This document shows, piece after piece, positions 1 to 5,451 of a DNA stretch of 8,897 nt. Within the stretch, counting starts at the first letter, position 1, and each line of letters starts with the position of its first letter. The translations under genes and the position numbers were made by a program. The notes beneath the pieces were generated by a model. It saw only the letters and a program-made list of their open reading frames with translations. It had not been told where the DNA came from and did no database searches. Source of the stretch: Synechococcales cyanobacterium PMM_0036 (GTDB lineage Bacteria > Cyanobacteriota > Cyanobacteriia > Elainellales > Elainellaceae); the NCBI GenBank assembly GCA_949127645.1, contig CASBQM010000322.1, forward strand, positions 1 through 8,897, written 5' to 3'.

Positions 1-1055
1 ACCTGAACGCAGTCTTGCCCCGCTAATACACAAGGTTCGCCAACGACGTAATTGCCATCTGACAAGACGCGAATGACATAAACTTTGCCGTCTTGAATCT
101 GGTTGATAATTTGCGTAGCTTCGGTATTGGTGATCTGAATAATTTGGTCGGCAACCCCTGAAGTATCGGGGCGGAGACGCTGACCTGCCCGAAGGTTTGC
201 CGTCTGCAAAAGCTGGTTAAGCACTTGCCGCGCCGTAGTGGGGTCGCTGACCCGCACGGCTCCGGCAGCTAGCGTCTGGTTGCGAAGAATGGCAACGTTG
301 CCTTGCCGCAAGTCTTGATATTCTTGCTCTAGCGACTGGTACTGGCGATCGAGAATGTCAATTTCTTGCGTTAGCGAACTCCGCTGCACTTCAAGCTGCC
401 GCAGCTTAGCCTCTCGTTCGGCAATGGCGCGATCGCGTTGGGCAATATCCTGATCGCGTTGGGCAATTTGCGCCTTCACCTCATCGCGTTGACGCACTAA
501 ATCCTGGCGATCGGTCTGAAGCTGCTGAATTTCGGTTCTCAGGACGGAGGCTTGCTGTGAAACAGAACCTAGCAGGGTTTGCGCCTGCTGAAAGTTTGAC
601 TGAATCTGCTGAAGCTGGGATTGGGTGCTGTTGAGCTGTTCCTCAGTGCGAGCCTGCTTTTCAACGGCTGCCTGAAGCGATTGATTAATCCGCGCTAGCC
701 GTTGCTGAGCCGTAGCCTGCTGACGGCGGGCATTCTGAAGTCGCTGCTCGGTTTTGTCCTGCTCCGATTTGGCTTGGGTTAGCGCGTCACGAGTCGATTT
801 TAGATCATCCTGAATTTTTTCTAGCTCAAAGACTCCTGTCCTGAGCTGGTCACTAACCGCAAACAAGATTCCTAGCGTCGAGGCTGAAATAATCCCACCC
901 GTGAGAATAGTGATGAGAGTTGCGGTCTTGCGAGGACGCAGGTTAAACAATGTCAGCCGCGCTTTGCCCACCTTCGTACCCAGGCGATCGCCTACCGTGG
1001 CAATCACCCCTCCCAGTATTAGCACCGCTACAATTAAGACCAGTCCTGTGGTCAT
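1..1055 (-). CDS. DUF3084 domain-containing membrane coiled-coil protein (3' end outside window)
   Basis: A continuous open frame of 351 codons starts at ATG 1055-1053 and runs off the left edge, so the C-terminus is missing. The N-terminus MTTGLVLIVAVLILGGVIAT and the following VGDRLGTKVGKARLTLFNLRP are typical of the cyanobacterial DUF3084 family and support this start, although the RBS is weak. Visible parts in order: a first membrane segment (about residues 3-20), a second (about 44-67), then a long Gln/Glu/Arg-rich coiled coil (about 70-255) with few helix breakers, then a globular start (VAILRNQTLAAGAVRVSDP, about 254-272, and KVYVIRVLSDGNYVVGEP, about 324-341) that is the conserved DUF3084 core. 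The likely location is the inner membrane with a long coiled stalk. The family's molecular role is not established, and none is proposed here. The nearest gene upstream is arsH, on the same strand but 185 bases away across a strong palindrome, so it probably has its own promoter. Confidence 0.9.
   Translation of the reverse strand, partial: MTTGLVLIVAVLILGGVIATVGDRLGTKVGKARLTLFNLRPRKTATLITILTGGIISASTLGILFAVSDQLRTGVFELEKIQDDLKSTRDALTQAKSEQDKTEQRLQNARRQQATAQQRLARINQSLQAAVEKQARTEEQLNSTQSQLQQIQSNFQQAQTLLGSVSQQASVLRTEIQQLQTDRQDLVRQRDEVKAQIAQRDQDIAQRDRAIAEREAKLRQLEVQRSSLTQEIDILDRQYQSLEQEYQDLRQGNVAILRNQTLAAGAVRVSDPTTARQVLNQLLQTANLRAGQRLRPDTSGVADQIIQITNTEATQIINQIQDGKVYVIRVLSDGNYVVGEPCVLAGQDCVQ
431..467 (-). 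repeat. Heptad-phased 16-base direct repeat inside the coiled-coil coding region
   Basis: The 16-mer gatcgcgttgggcaat occurs at 431-446 and again at 452-467, 21 bases (seven codons) apart. It encodes the recurring AQRDxxI units of the coiled coil (about residues 198-212). The period of exactly one heptad fits growth of the coiled coil by internal duplication. The repeat lies next to a HIP1 octamer at about 429-436. Confidence 0.6.
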
Positions 1056-1139
1056 CGCCTACACACCAGAGTTCAAGTCCAGCCTACTATCTCTGGAATC
1101 AAATCACCTATTTATTTGGAAACTGGGTAGTGATATTTA

Positions 1140-1192
1140 GGTAAGGATTGTTTGTTGCGTCGGCTGAGCCGATACAACAAACAATCCTTACC
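1140..1192. repeat. 53-base near-perfect palindrome between arsH and the DUF3084 gene
   Basis: Arms 1140-1157 and 1175-1192 are exact reverse complements over 18 bases. After a mismatch (1158/1174) and a G-T pair (1159/1173), a second stem of 5 bp (1160-1164 with 1168-1172) closes on a TGA loop. The whole can fold as one long hairpin of about 24 pairs in the RNA of either strand. It lies 48 bases past the arsH stop and 84 bases before the DUF3084 start. It has no T-run on the ars-operon strand, so it is not a textbook intrinsic terminator. It may act as a transcription barrier or mRNA 3'-end stabiliser, or be a small palindromic repeat element. No second copy is evident in this window. Confidence 0.85.
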
Positions 1193-1240
1193 CTTCGAGA
1201 TCTACCGAAAACTGGTGCTTTGAAAATTGGTGAGCGAACC

Positions 1241-1897
1241 TCAGAGCTTCGGGTGCAGACTTTGGCTTTCTTCCTGCTTGCGTTCCTTGCGTTCACTATG
1301 GCGATCGGTCAAGTAATCTACCTTGTCGCGCAGGAGCAAGGTGAACTTGTAGAGTTCTTCCATCACGTCGATGACGCGATCGCGGTAGGGCGAGTCTTTC
1401 ATCGTGCCATCGTCGTGAAATTCCTGATAGGCTTTGGCGATCGACGATTGATTAGGAATGGTGAACATTCGCATCCAGCGTCCTAGCAAACGCATTGTGT
1501 TAACCGCGTTAAAAGATTGAGAGCCACCGCTCACCTGCATCACCGCCAGGGTTCTGCCCTGCGTCGGTCGGACTGCGCCAATGCTGAGCGGAATCCAGTC
1601 AATCTGATTTTTTAGGATGCCTGTGATCGTGCCATGCATCTCTGGGCTAGACCAGACCTGCCCTTCAGACCAGAGGCTTAGCGATCGCAATTCCTGCACC
1701 TTGAGATGGGTATCGGGCACGCTGCCGTAGAGGGGCAGCTCACGCGGGTCAAAAAATCGCACCTCTGCCCCAAATTCTTGAATGATCTGGGCAGCTTCTT
1801 CAGCGGCTAATCGACTGTAGGAGCGATCGCGCAACGAGCCATACAAAAACAGAATTCTGGGCGGGTGATCGAATGAGTTTCCGTCTCCAGCTTGCAT
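1241..1897 (-). CDS. arsH: ArsH-type NADPH-dependent FMN oxidoreductase
   Basis: The 218-residue product is a flavodoxin-like fold protein of the ArsH family. Visible motifs are the FMN-phosphate loop GSLRDRSYS (20-28), the characteristic LWSEGQVWSSPEMHGTITG block (75-93) followed by KNQIDWIPL (96-104), and SGGSQSFNAVN (123-133). Family members are cytosolic NADPH:FMN oxidoreductases. They have been shown to oxidise trivalent organoarsenicals, and some reduce quinones or metals, so the exact substrate here is inferred. The charged C-terminal tail (about 198-218) is probably disordered. Start ATG 1897 is preceded by AGGAG at 1913-1909 with an 11-base gap. That site lies inside the end of the upstream phosphatase gene, whose TAA is only 6 bases away, so the two are probably translationally coupled. 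It is the last gene of the arsR-acr3-phosphatase-arsH cluster and contains three HIP1 sites, so it looks native to a cyanobacterium. Confidence 0.95.
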   Translation of the reverse strand: MQAGDGNSFDHPPRILFLYGSLRDRSYSRLAAEEAAQIIQEFGAEVRFFDPRELPLYGSVPDTHLKVQELRSLSLWSEGQVWSSPEMHGTITGILKNQIDWIPLSIGAVRPTQGRTLAVMQVSGGSQSFNAVNTMRLLGRWMRMFTIPNQSSIAKAYQEFHDDGTMKDSPYRDRVIDVMEELYKFTLLLRDKVDYLTDRHSERKERKQEESQSLHPKL

Positions 1898-1903
1898 TTG
1901 ATG

Positions 1904-2320
1904 TTATGCTCCTGCCAAGTTTTTCAAGAAGGAAGTTTGCGCTTCTCGGAGGTCGATGTCAGACTCGGCGCTATGGATGATTTGCATCGCATCCAGGTAA
2001 GACAAACCGCTAGAAATCAAGTAAGCCGCTAGCATTGTTCCGGTTCGGCGCTTGCCATTGGTGCAGTGAACCGCCACCGCGAGACCCAAAAGATTTTGGC
2101 TGTCCACAAAACCCCGCAATTCCTGAACTTGCTCTCGATTGGGAGGTGTGCCGCCTTGAGTCGGTAGCCAAAGGTAGGGAATTTTTACCTGTTGGTATAG
2201 ATCTAAATTAGAGGAATCATCAAGAACTGAGACGATCGCCCCTATCCCCATAGCCACCTGTAGCCCAGCTAATTCTTCTGCCATTGGCTTGCGAACGCCT
2301 GCTAGTTTGTCGGGAATCAC
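1904..2320 (-). CDS. Dual-specificity phosphatase-like protein (HCX5R) in the ars operon
   Basis: The product is 138 residues if translated from GTG 2320. The cysteine-phosphatase signature VAVHCTNGKRRTGT spans about 82-95, with nucleophile Cys86 and phosphate-binding Arg92. It is the only cysteine in the protein. The region LWLPTQGGTPPNREQV (50-65) matches the general-acid loop zone of dual-specificity phosphatases, but the aspartate usually expected there is not obvious; D35 or D36 are alternatives. It lies between acr3 and arsH, which suggests either an arsenic-linked phosphatase or an arsenate reductase acting with external thiols, as in eukaryotic Acr2; this is inference. A good RBS (AAAGG, 2376-2372) and ATG (2362) lie upstream, but that frame stops after five codons (TAA 2347-2345). 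The codons between the stop and GTG 2320 still read like protein (SIAETLWW). The gene may therefore be a damaged or re-initiating version of a longer protein. Confidence 0.8.
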   Translation of the reverse strand: MIPDKLAGVRKPMAEELAGLQVAMGIGAIVSVLDDSSNLDLYQQVKIPYLWLPTQGGTPPNREQVQELRGFVDSQNLLGLAVAVHCTNGKRRTGTMLAAYLISSGLSYLDAMQIIHSAESDIDLREAQTSFLKNLAGA

Positions 2321-2359
2321 CCACCAGAGGGTTTCTGCGATCGATTAAGTTTGTTGTTC

Positions 2360-2376
2360 CATGATTCTGAACCTTT
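2360..2376 (-). promoter_or_regulatory. Strong RBS and ATG leading into a five-codon frame before the phosphatase
   Basis: AAAGG at 2376-2372 stands 9 bases before ATG 2362-2360. It is the best ribosome-binding site in the cluster and lies just after the acr3 stop (2381-2379). The frame reads MEQQT, then TAA at 2347-2345, in the same frame as the phosphatase that resumes at GTG 2320. This is either the former start of the phosphatase, interrupted by a nonsense change, or a tiny leader from which ribosomes re-initiate. Confidence 0.55.
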
Positions 2377-2378
2377 AG

Positions 2379-3428
2379 CTAAAGAACGAAGTAGCGCCTT
2401 TGAAACCAGAGAGAGACATTGACCAGACCAATCAACATCGGCACCTCCACCAAAGGTCCGACAACAACGGCGAATGCCGCGCCCGAATTGATGCCAAACA
2501 CGGCAATGGAAACAGCGATCGCTAGCTCAAAATTATTGCCTGCGGACGTAAATGCCACGCTGGCAGCTCTGGAGTAATCCGTCTTGACCCTCCATGCCAT
2601 GTAGAAGCTAACCAAAAACATGACGACGAAGTAAATGATCAGCGGAATGGCAATCCGAATCACGTCTAGCGGAATCTGAACCAGTAGATTTCCTTTAAGG
2701 CTAAACATAATGACGATTGTCAACAGCAGAGCAACCAGCGTCATCGGGCTAATTTTTGGCACAAATTCCTCGTGATACCACTGCCTCCCCTTTGCTTTCA
2801 CTAGAAAAAAGCGCGTTAGAAATCCCGCCAGAAAGGGAATGCCGAGATAAATCGCCACGCTCTGGGCGATCGCGGCAATGCTGACATTGACGACACTGCC
2901 CTGTAACCCAAACAGCGGCGGCAATACGCTAATAAAAAACCAGGCGTATGGGCTATAGAAAATCACCTGAAAAATGCTGTTGAAGGCAACCAATCCCGCT
3001 GTGTATTCCGTGTTGCCTCTCGCCAAGTCACTCCAGACGACGACCATCGCAATGCATCGCGCCAACCCAATTAGGATCAGCCCCACCATATATTCTGGGT
3101 AGTCGTGCAGGAAGATAATCGCTAGAAAAAACATCAGAAACGGTCCAATGATCCAGTTCTGCACTAGCGAAATTCCCAGAATTTTGCCGTTGCGAAAGAC
3201 ATCGCCCAACTCCTCATATCGCACCTTAGCTAATGGCGGATACATCATCAGGATCAATCCGATCGCAATTGGAATATTAGTTGCACCCACCTGAAACTGA
3301 TTGATTACTCCCTCAACTCCAGGGAAAAAATGTCCCAGAGCCACCCCGATCGCCATTGCCAGAAAAATCCACAGGGTGAGGAAGCGATCGAGAAATGAAA
3401 GTCTTGGCGCTTGGCTTGTTGTCTTCAT
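2379..3428 (-). CDS. acr3: ACR3-family arsenite efflux permease
   Basis: The product is 349 residues, the usual length for bacterial Acr3, with about ten hydrophobic membrane segments. It exports arsenite across the inner membrane, driven by the proton motive force. The two residues shown to be essential in Acr3 are recognisable: the cysteine in GLARCIAMVVVW (Cys125) and the glutamate in AGNNFELAIA (Glu301). The N-terminal SFLDRFLTLWIFLAMAIGVALG, the MMYPPLAKVRYEELG stretch (61-75) and the KGNLLVQIPLDV stretch (245-256) are also family-typical. Start ATG 3428 has no strong RBS. The gene follows arsR by 129 bases and has its own promoter/operator candidate there. The phosphatase and arsH follow closely downstream. 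In Synechocystis the corresponding gene is often called arsB, although it belongs to the Acr3 family and not to the ArsB family. Confidence 0.96.
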   Translation of the reverse strand: MKTTSQAPRLSFLDRFLTLWIFLAMAIGVALGHFFPGVEGVINQFQVGATNIPIAIGLILMMYPPLAKVRYEELGDVFRNGKILGISLVQNWIIGPFLMFFLAIIFLHDYPEYMVGLILIGLARCIAMVVVWSDLARGNTEYTAGLVAFNSIFQVIFYSPYAWFFISVLPPLFGLQGSVVNVSIAAIAQSVAIYLGIPFLAGFLTRFFLVKAKGRQWYHEEFVPKISPMTLVALLLTIVIMFSLKGNLLVQIPLDVIRIAIPLIIYFVVMFLVSFYMAWRVKTDYSRAASVAFTSAGNNFELAIAVSIAVFGINSGAAFAVVVGPLVEVPMLIGLVNVSLWFQRRYFVL

Positions 3429-3464
3429 TTCTGGCGTTTCAGTGGATTGAATGCATCTAAAAAT

Positions 3465-3495
3465 ATTGATACATCAATTAAACTTGTTTAGTCAA
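3465..3495 (-). promoter_or_regulatory. Candidate acr3 promoter with overlapping ArsR operator
   Basis: On the minus strand TTGACT (3495-3490) could be a -35 box, with TATCAA (3471-3466, 18-base spacer) as a -10 box. The -10 lies within a perfect palindrome, ATTGATACATCAAT (3465-3478), which resembles the ATTGAT/ATCAAT-type sites bound by ArsR/SmtB repressors. Bound ArsR would block RNA polymerase. The 9-mer AATTGATGT in this site is also found across the arsR start codon (3880-3872). The acr3 ATG lies about 37 bases beyond the -10. Confidence 0.5.
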
Positions 3496-3557
3496 GTAGC
3501 AGAGGAGACGATTTTGAGAGTGGCTATTAAAAATGATGAGAAACCTAGACGAACCGC

Positions 3558-3875
3558 CTAATCATCGCAAGATCGAGCCGGGACGATCGGACTAAAACGA
3601 CGAAACTCCCCTAAATACTGCTCTAAAATCACAAACTGCGGTAGATCAATGCTGTAGTACATCCATCGCCCTTCCTGACGAGAACGCAATAGCCGAGCCT
3701 CTTTTAGCACCTTGAGATGAAATGACAGCTTAGATTGCGATACGCCTAGAGCTTCACATAAGTCGCAAACACAAAGCTCTTTACTCCGCAGTAAGTCTAG
3801 AATTTGTAATCTCAGCGGTTCGGAGAGGGCATGGAACCCGGAGGCAATGAGGGGAGATATCGTAGCTAAAGACAT
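3558..3875 (-). CDS. arsR: ArsR/SmtB-family arsenite-responsive repressor
   Basis: The product is 105 residues from ATG 3875; a TTG codon directly upstream (3878) could add one residue but is less likely. It is a winged-helix dimeric repressor. LSEPLRLQILDLLRSKELCVCDLCEALGVSQSKLSFHLKVLKEARLL spans about 17-64. The As(III)/Sb(III) sensor is the ELCVCDLC motif, with Cys35, Cys37 and Cys40 at the start of the DNA-binding helix, as in the classic E. coli-type ArsR. SQSKLSFHLKVLKEA (46-60) is the recognition helix, and GRWMYYSID (69-77) is the wing. It is the first gene of the ars cluster, followed by acr3 on the same strand, and diverges from the lipid-A-synthase-related gene. The triad predicts derepression by arsenite or antimonite. 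Confidence 0.95.
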   Translation of the reverse strand: MSLATISPLIASGFHALSEPLRLQILDLLRSKELCVCDLCEALGVSQSKLSFHLKVLKEARLLRSRQEGRWMYYSIDLPQFVILEQYLGEFRRFSPIVPARSCDD

Positions 3876-3914
3876 CAATTTTTATTTAATTAACTTTTGT
3901 TGAAATGCTCTTTG

Positions 3915-3943
3915 ATTCTAAAACCAGGCTATGAAAATGTCGA
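3915..3943 (-). promoter_or_regulatory. Sigma70-type promoter for arsR
   Basis: On the minus strand TCGACA (3943-3938, 5 of 6 matches to the -35 consensus) and TAGAAT (3920-3915, 5 of 6 to the -10 consensus) are separated by exactly 17 bases. Transcription would start near 3908, leaving a leader of roughly 30 bases before the arsR ATG. The leader is A/T-rich and includes TTAATTAA. No perfect ArsR palindrome is seen over this promoter, only the half-site at the start codon. Confidence 0.6.
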
Positions 3944-3987
3944 TCGCCCTTAGAATTTCACAGTAAGCCGATATCTTGAACGCTTGT

Positions 3988-4034
3988 AGCTTGCGAGATG
4001 GTATGGTGCAAGCTCAGTAAGACAAGCTCAGTAA
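3988..4034 (+). repeat. Tandem 12-base repeat and small hairpin in the leader of the LpxB-like gene
   Basis: The 12-mer caagctcagtaa occurs at 4009-4020 and 4023-4034 (14-base period). An upstream AGCTTGC (3988-3994) is exactly complementary to GCAAGCT (4008-4014), giving a 7-bp stem. Six of its bases can pair instead with the second repeat (4023-4028). The block ends 11 bases before the chosen start codon, so it would sit in the mRNA leader if transcription begins upstream. Confidence 0.45.
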
Positions 4035-4045
4035 ACCATATCTCC

Positions 4046-5278
4046 ATGCGCCTTCTTTGTCTCAGCAACGGTCACGGTGAAGATGCGATCGCCCTTCGCA
4101 TTCTACAAGCTCTTCAGCAAAGCGCTTCAGAAGACGCTTCAAGCGATCAATTACAGCTAGCGGCATTGCCGATCGTCGGTGAAGGACAAGCCTACAGTCG
4201 GCACGGCATTCCGCTAATTGGCGAGACAAAATCTATGCCATCGGGTGGGTTTTTGTATATGGATGGGCGGCAGCTTGCGAGAGACTTGCAGGGCGGATTG
4301 CTAAGTTTAACGCGATCGCAGCTCAGCACCGTAAAAGCCTGGGCGCGACAAGGCGGCATGATTTTGGCGGTCGGCGACATTGTGCCACTGCTGTTTGCCT
4401 GGTGGAGCGGTGCCCCCTACGCCTTTGTAGGCACGGCTAAGTCGGAGTATTACCTGCAAGATGAGCAGGGTGTACTGCCGCGCCCGTCTTGGTTTGAGCA
4501 ATTGGAAAGTTCGCTAGGCTCTGTATATCTGCCTTGGGAACGCTGGCTAATGCGGCATCCTCGCTGCAAGGCGGTGTTCCCTAGAGATACGCTGACGGCA
4601 GAAGCGTTGAGAAAGTATGCTGTTCCGGCGTTTGATTTAGGCAATCCGATGATGGATGATCTAGCACCAACGGGGATAAACTTTTCGGACTTACTCAACC
4701 CTTTAACGATCGCCCTCCTTCCCGGCTCCAGAGCGCCAGAAGCCTACGAAAATTGGCAGATGATTCTCTTGGTCATTGTTGCAATTCAGGTTGAGTTTGC
4801 CTCTCAGGAGCTTTTATTTTTGGCGGCGATCGCCCCTAGCCTCGATCCCGTGCCTCTGCAACAAATGCTAGAGCAAGCGGGCTGGCACAAAATAGCGTCG
4901 CCTCATGTCGCCTTTGGGCAGAAAAACGCCACATTGGTGATTACAAGCGCGTTTAATGACTGTCTTCATCAGGGGGAAATAGCGATCGCCATGGCAGGCA
5001 CGGCAACCGAGCAGTTGGTCGGACTGGGCAAACCCGCGATCGTGATTCCTGGCAAAGGACCGCAGTTTACGCCAAAATTTGCCGAAGCTCAAACCCGGCT
5101 TTTGGGAATTTCGGTTAGTATAGCGGCATCTCCTGAGGCAGCAGCGGCACAGGTGCGATCGCTGTTGCAAGATGCCCTGCGACTGCAACACATTGCCGCA
5201 AACGGATTTCGCCGCATGGGTGAATCAGGAGCGGCAAGCCGGATTGCTAACTGTTTAAATCAGATTTTCAGTGTCTAG
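4046..5278 (+). CDS. Lipid-A-disaccharide synthase-related protein (cyanobacterial family)
   Basis: The product is 410 residues from ATG 4046. The frame is open from ATG 3998 (426 residues), but those extra 16 residues cover the leader repeats, and family members begin at MRLLCLSNGHGED, so 4046 is preferred. It resembles a GT-B glycosyltransferase of the LpxB type. The N-terminal SNGHGED loop is at 7-13, GNPMMD at about 199-204, LLPGSRAPEA at about 224-233, and the C-terminal AMAGTATEQLVGLGKPAIVIPGKGPQF nucleotide-sugar-binding region at about 315-341, with GAASRIA near the end. From memory it corresponds to a cyanobacterium-restricted family called lipid-A-disaccharide-synthase-related (TIGR03492). 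Its true acceptor is not known to me, and many cyanobacteria lack standard lipid A, so the sugar donor and product are left open. There is no membrane segment, so it is probably cytosolic or peripheral. It diverges from arsR and is probably transcribed alone. Confidence 0.88.
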   Translation: MRLLCLSNGHGEDAIALRILQALQQSASEDASSDQLQLAALPIVGEGQAYSRHGIPLIGETKSMPSGGFLYMDGRQLARDLQGGLLSLTRSQLSTVKAWARQGGMILAVGDIVPLLFAWWSGAPYAFVGTAKSEYYLQDEQGVLPRPSWFEQLESSLGSVYLPWERWLMRHPRCKAVFPRDTLTAEALRKYAVPAFDLGNPMMDDLAPTGINFSDLLNPLTIALLPGSRAPEAYENWQMILLVIVAIQVEFASQELLFLAAIAPSLDPVPLQQMLEQAGWHKIASPHVAFGQKNATLVITSAFNDCLHQGEIAIAMAGTATEQLVGLGKPAIVIPGKGPQFTPKFAEAQTRLLGISVSIAASPEAAAAQVRSLLQDALRLQHIAANGFRRMGESGAASRIANCLNQIFSV

Positions 5279-5451
5279 ACGATACGGAATGCTTCGAGTT
5301 GATGGATAATGCAGCCATAGGGATTTGGATTGTCCTGATTCGCACTGCCGTCCATACAAATTAGCGATAAAAATCAGCCGCGCGGAACAGCCACAGAACT
5401 CGCTTTGAGTCGGGTGCGTCTACCAGCTAGTCAGCACAGTCGAGGTCGAAC

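Noticed and set aside
901..1144. Two overlapping plus-strand open frames near the DUF3084 start
   Set aside because: They lie antisense to the conserved N-terminus of the DUF3084 protein and extend into the palindrome. They show no family resemblance and no RBS.
1148..1486. Plus-strand open frame of 112 codons opposite arsH
   Set aside because: It is antisense to the C-terminal half of a clear arsH gene and begins inside the palindrome. Its codons are explained by the arsH frame.
1241..3875. The ars cluster as a recently acquired foreign island
   Set aside because: No transposase, integrase or boundary repeat is present, and arsH and acr3 contain HIP1 sites like their neighbours. Transfer cannot be excluded but is not supported by the sequence.
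3998..4045. Upstream ATG extending the LpxB-like protein by 16 residues
   Set aside because: The extension MVWCKLSKTSSVNHIS is encoded by the tandem repeat and does not match the family N-terminus, which begins at MRLLCLSNGHGED.
4868..5191. Minus-strand open frame of 107 codons inside the LpxB-like gene
   Set aside because: It is a shadow of the conserved C-terminal region on the plus strand. Its product is Cys/Arg-rich with no domain.
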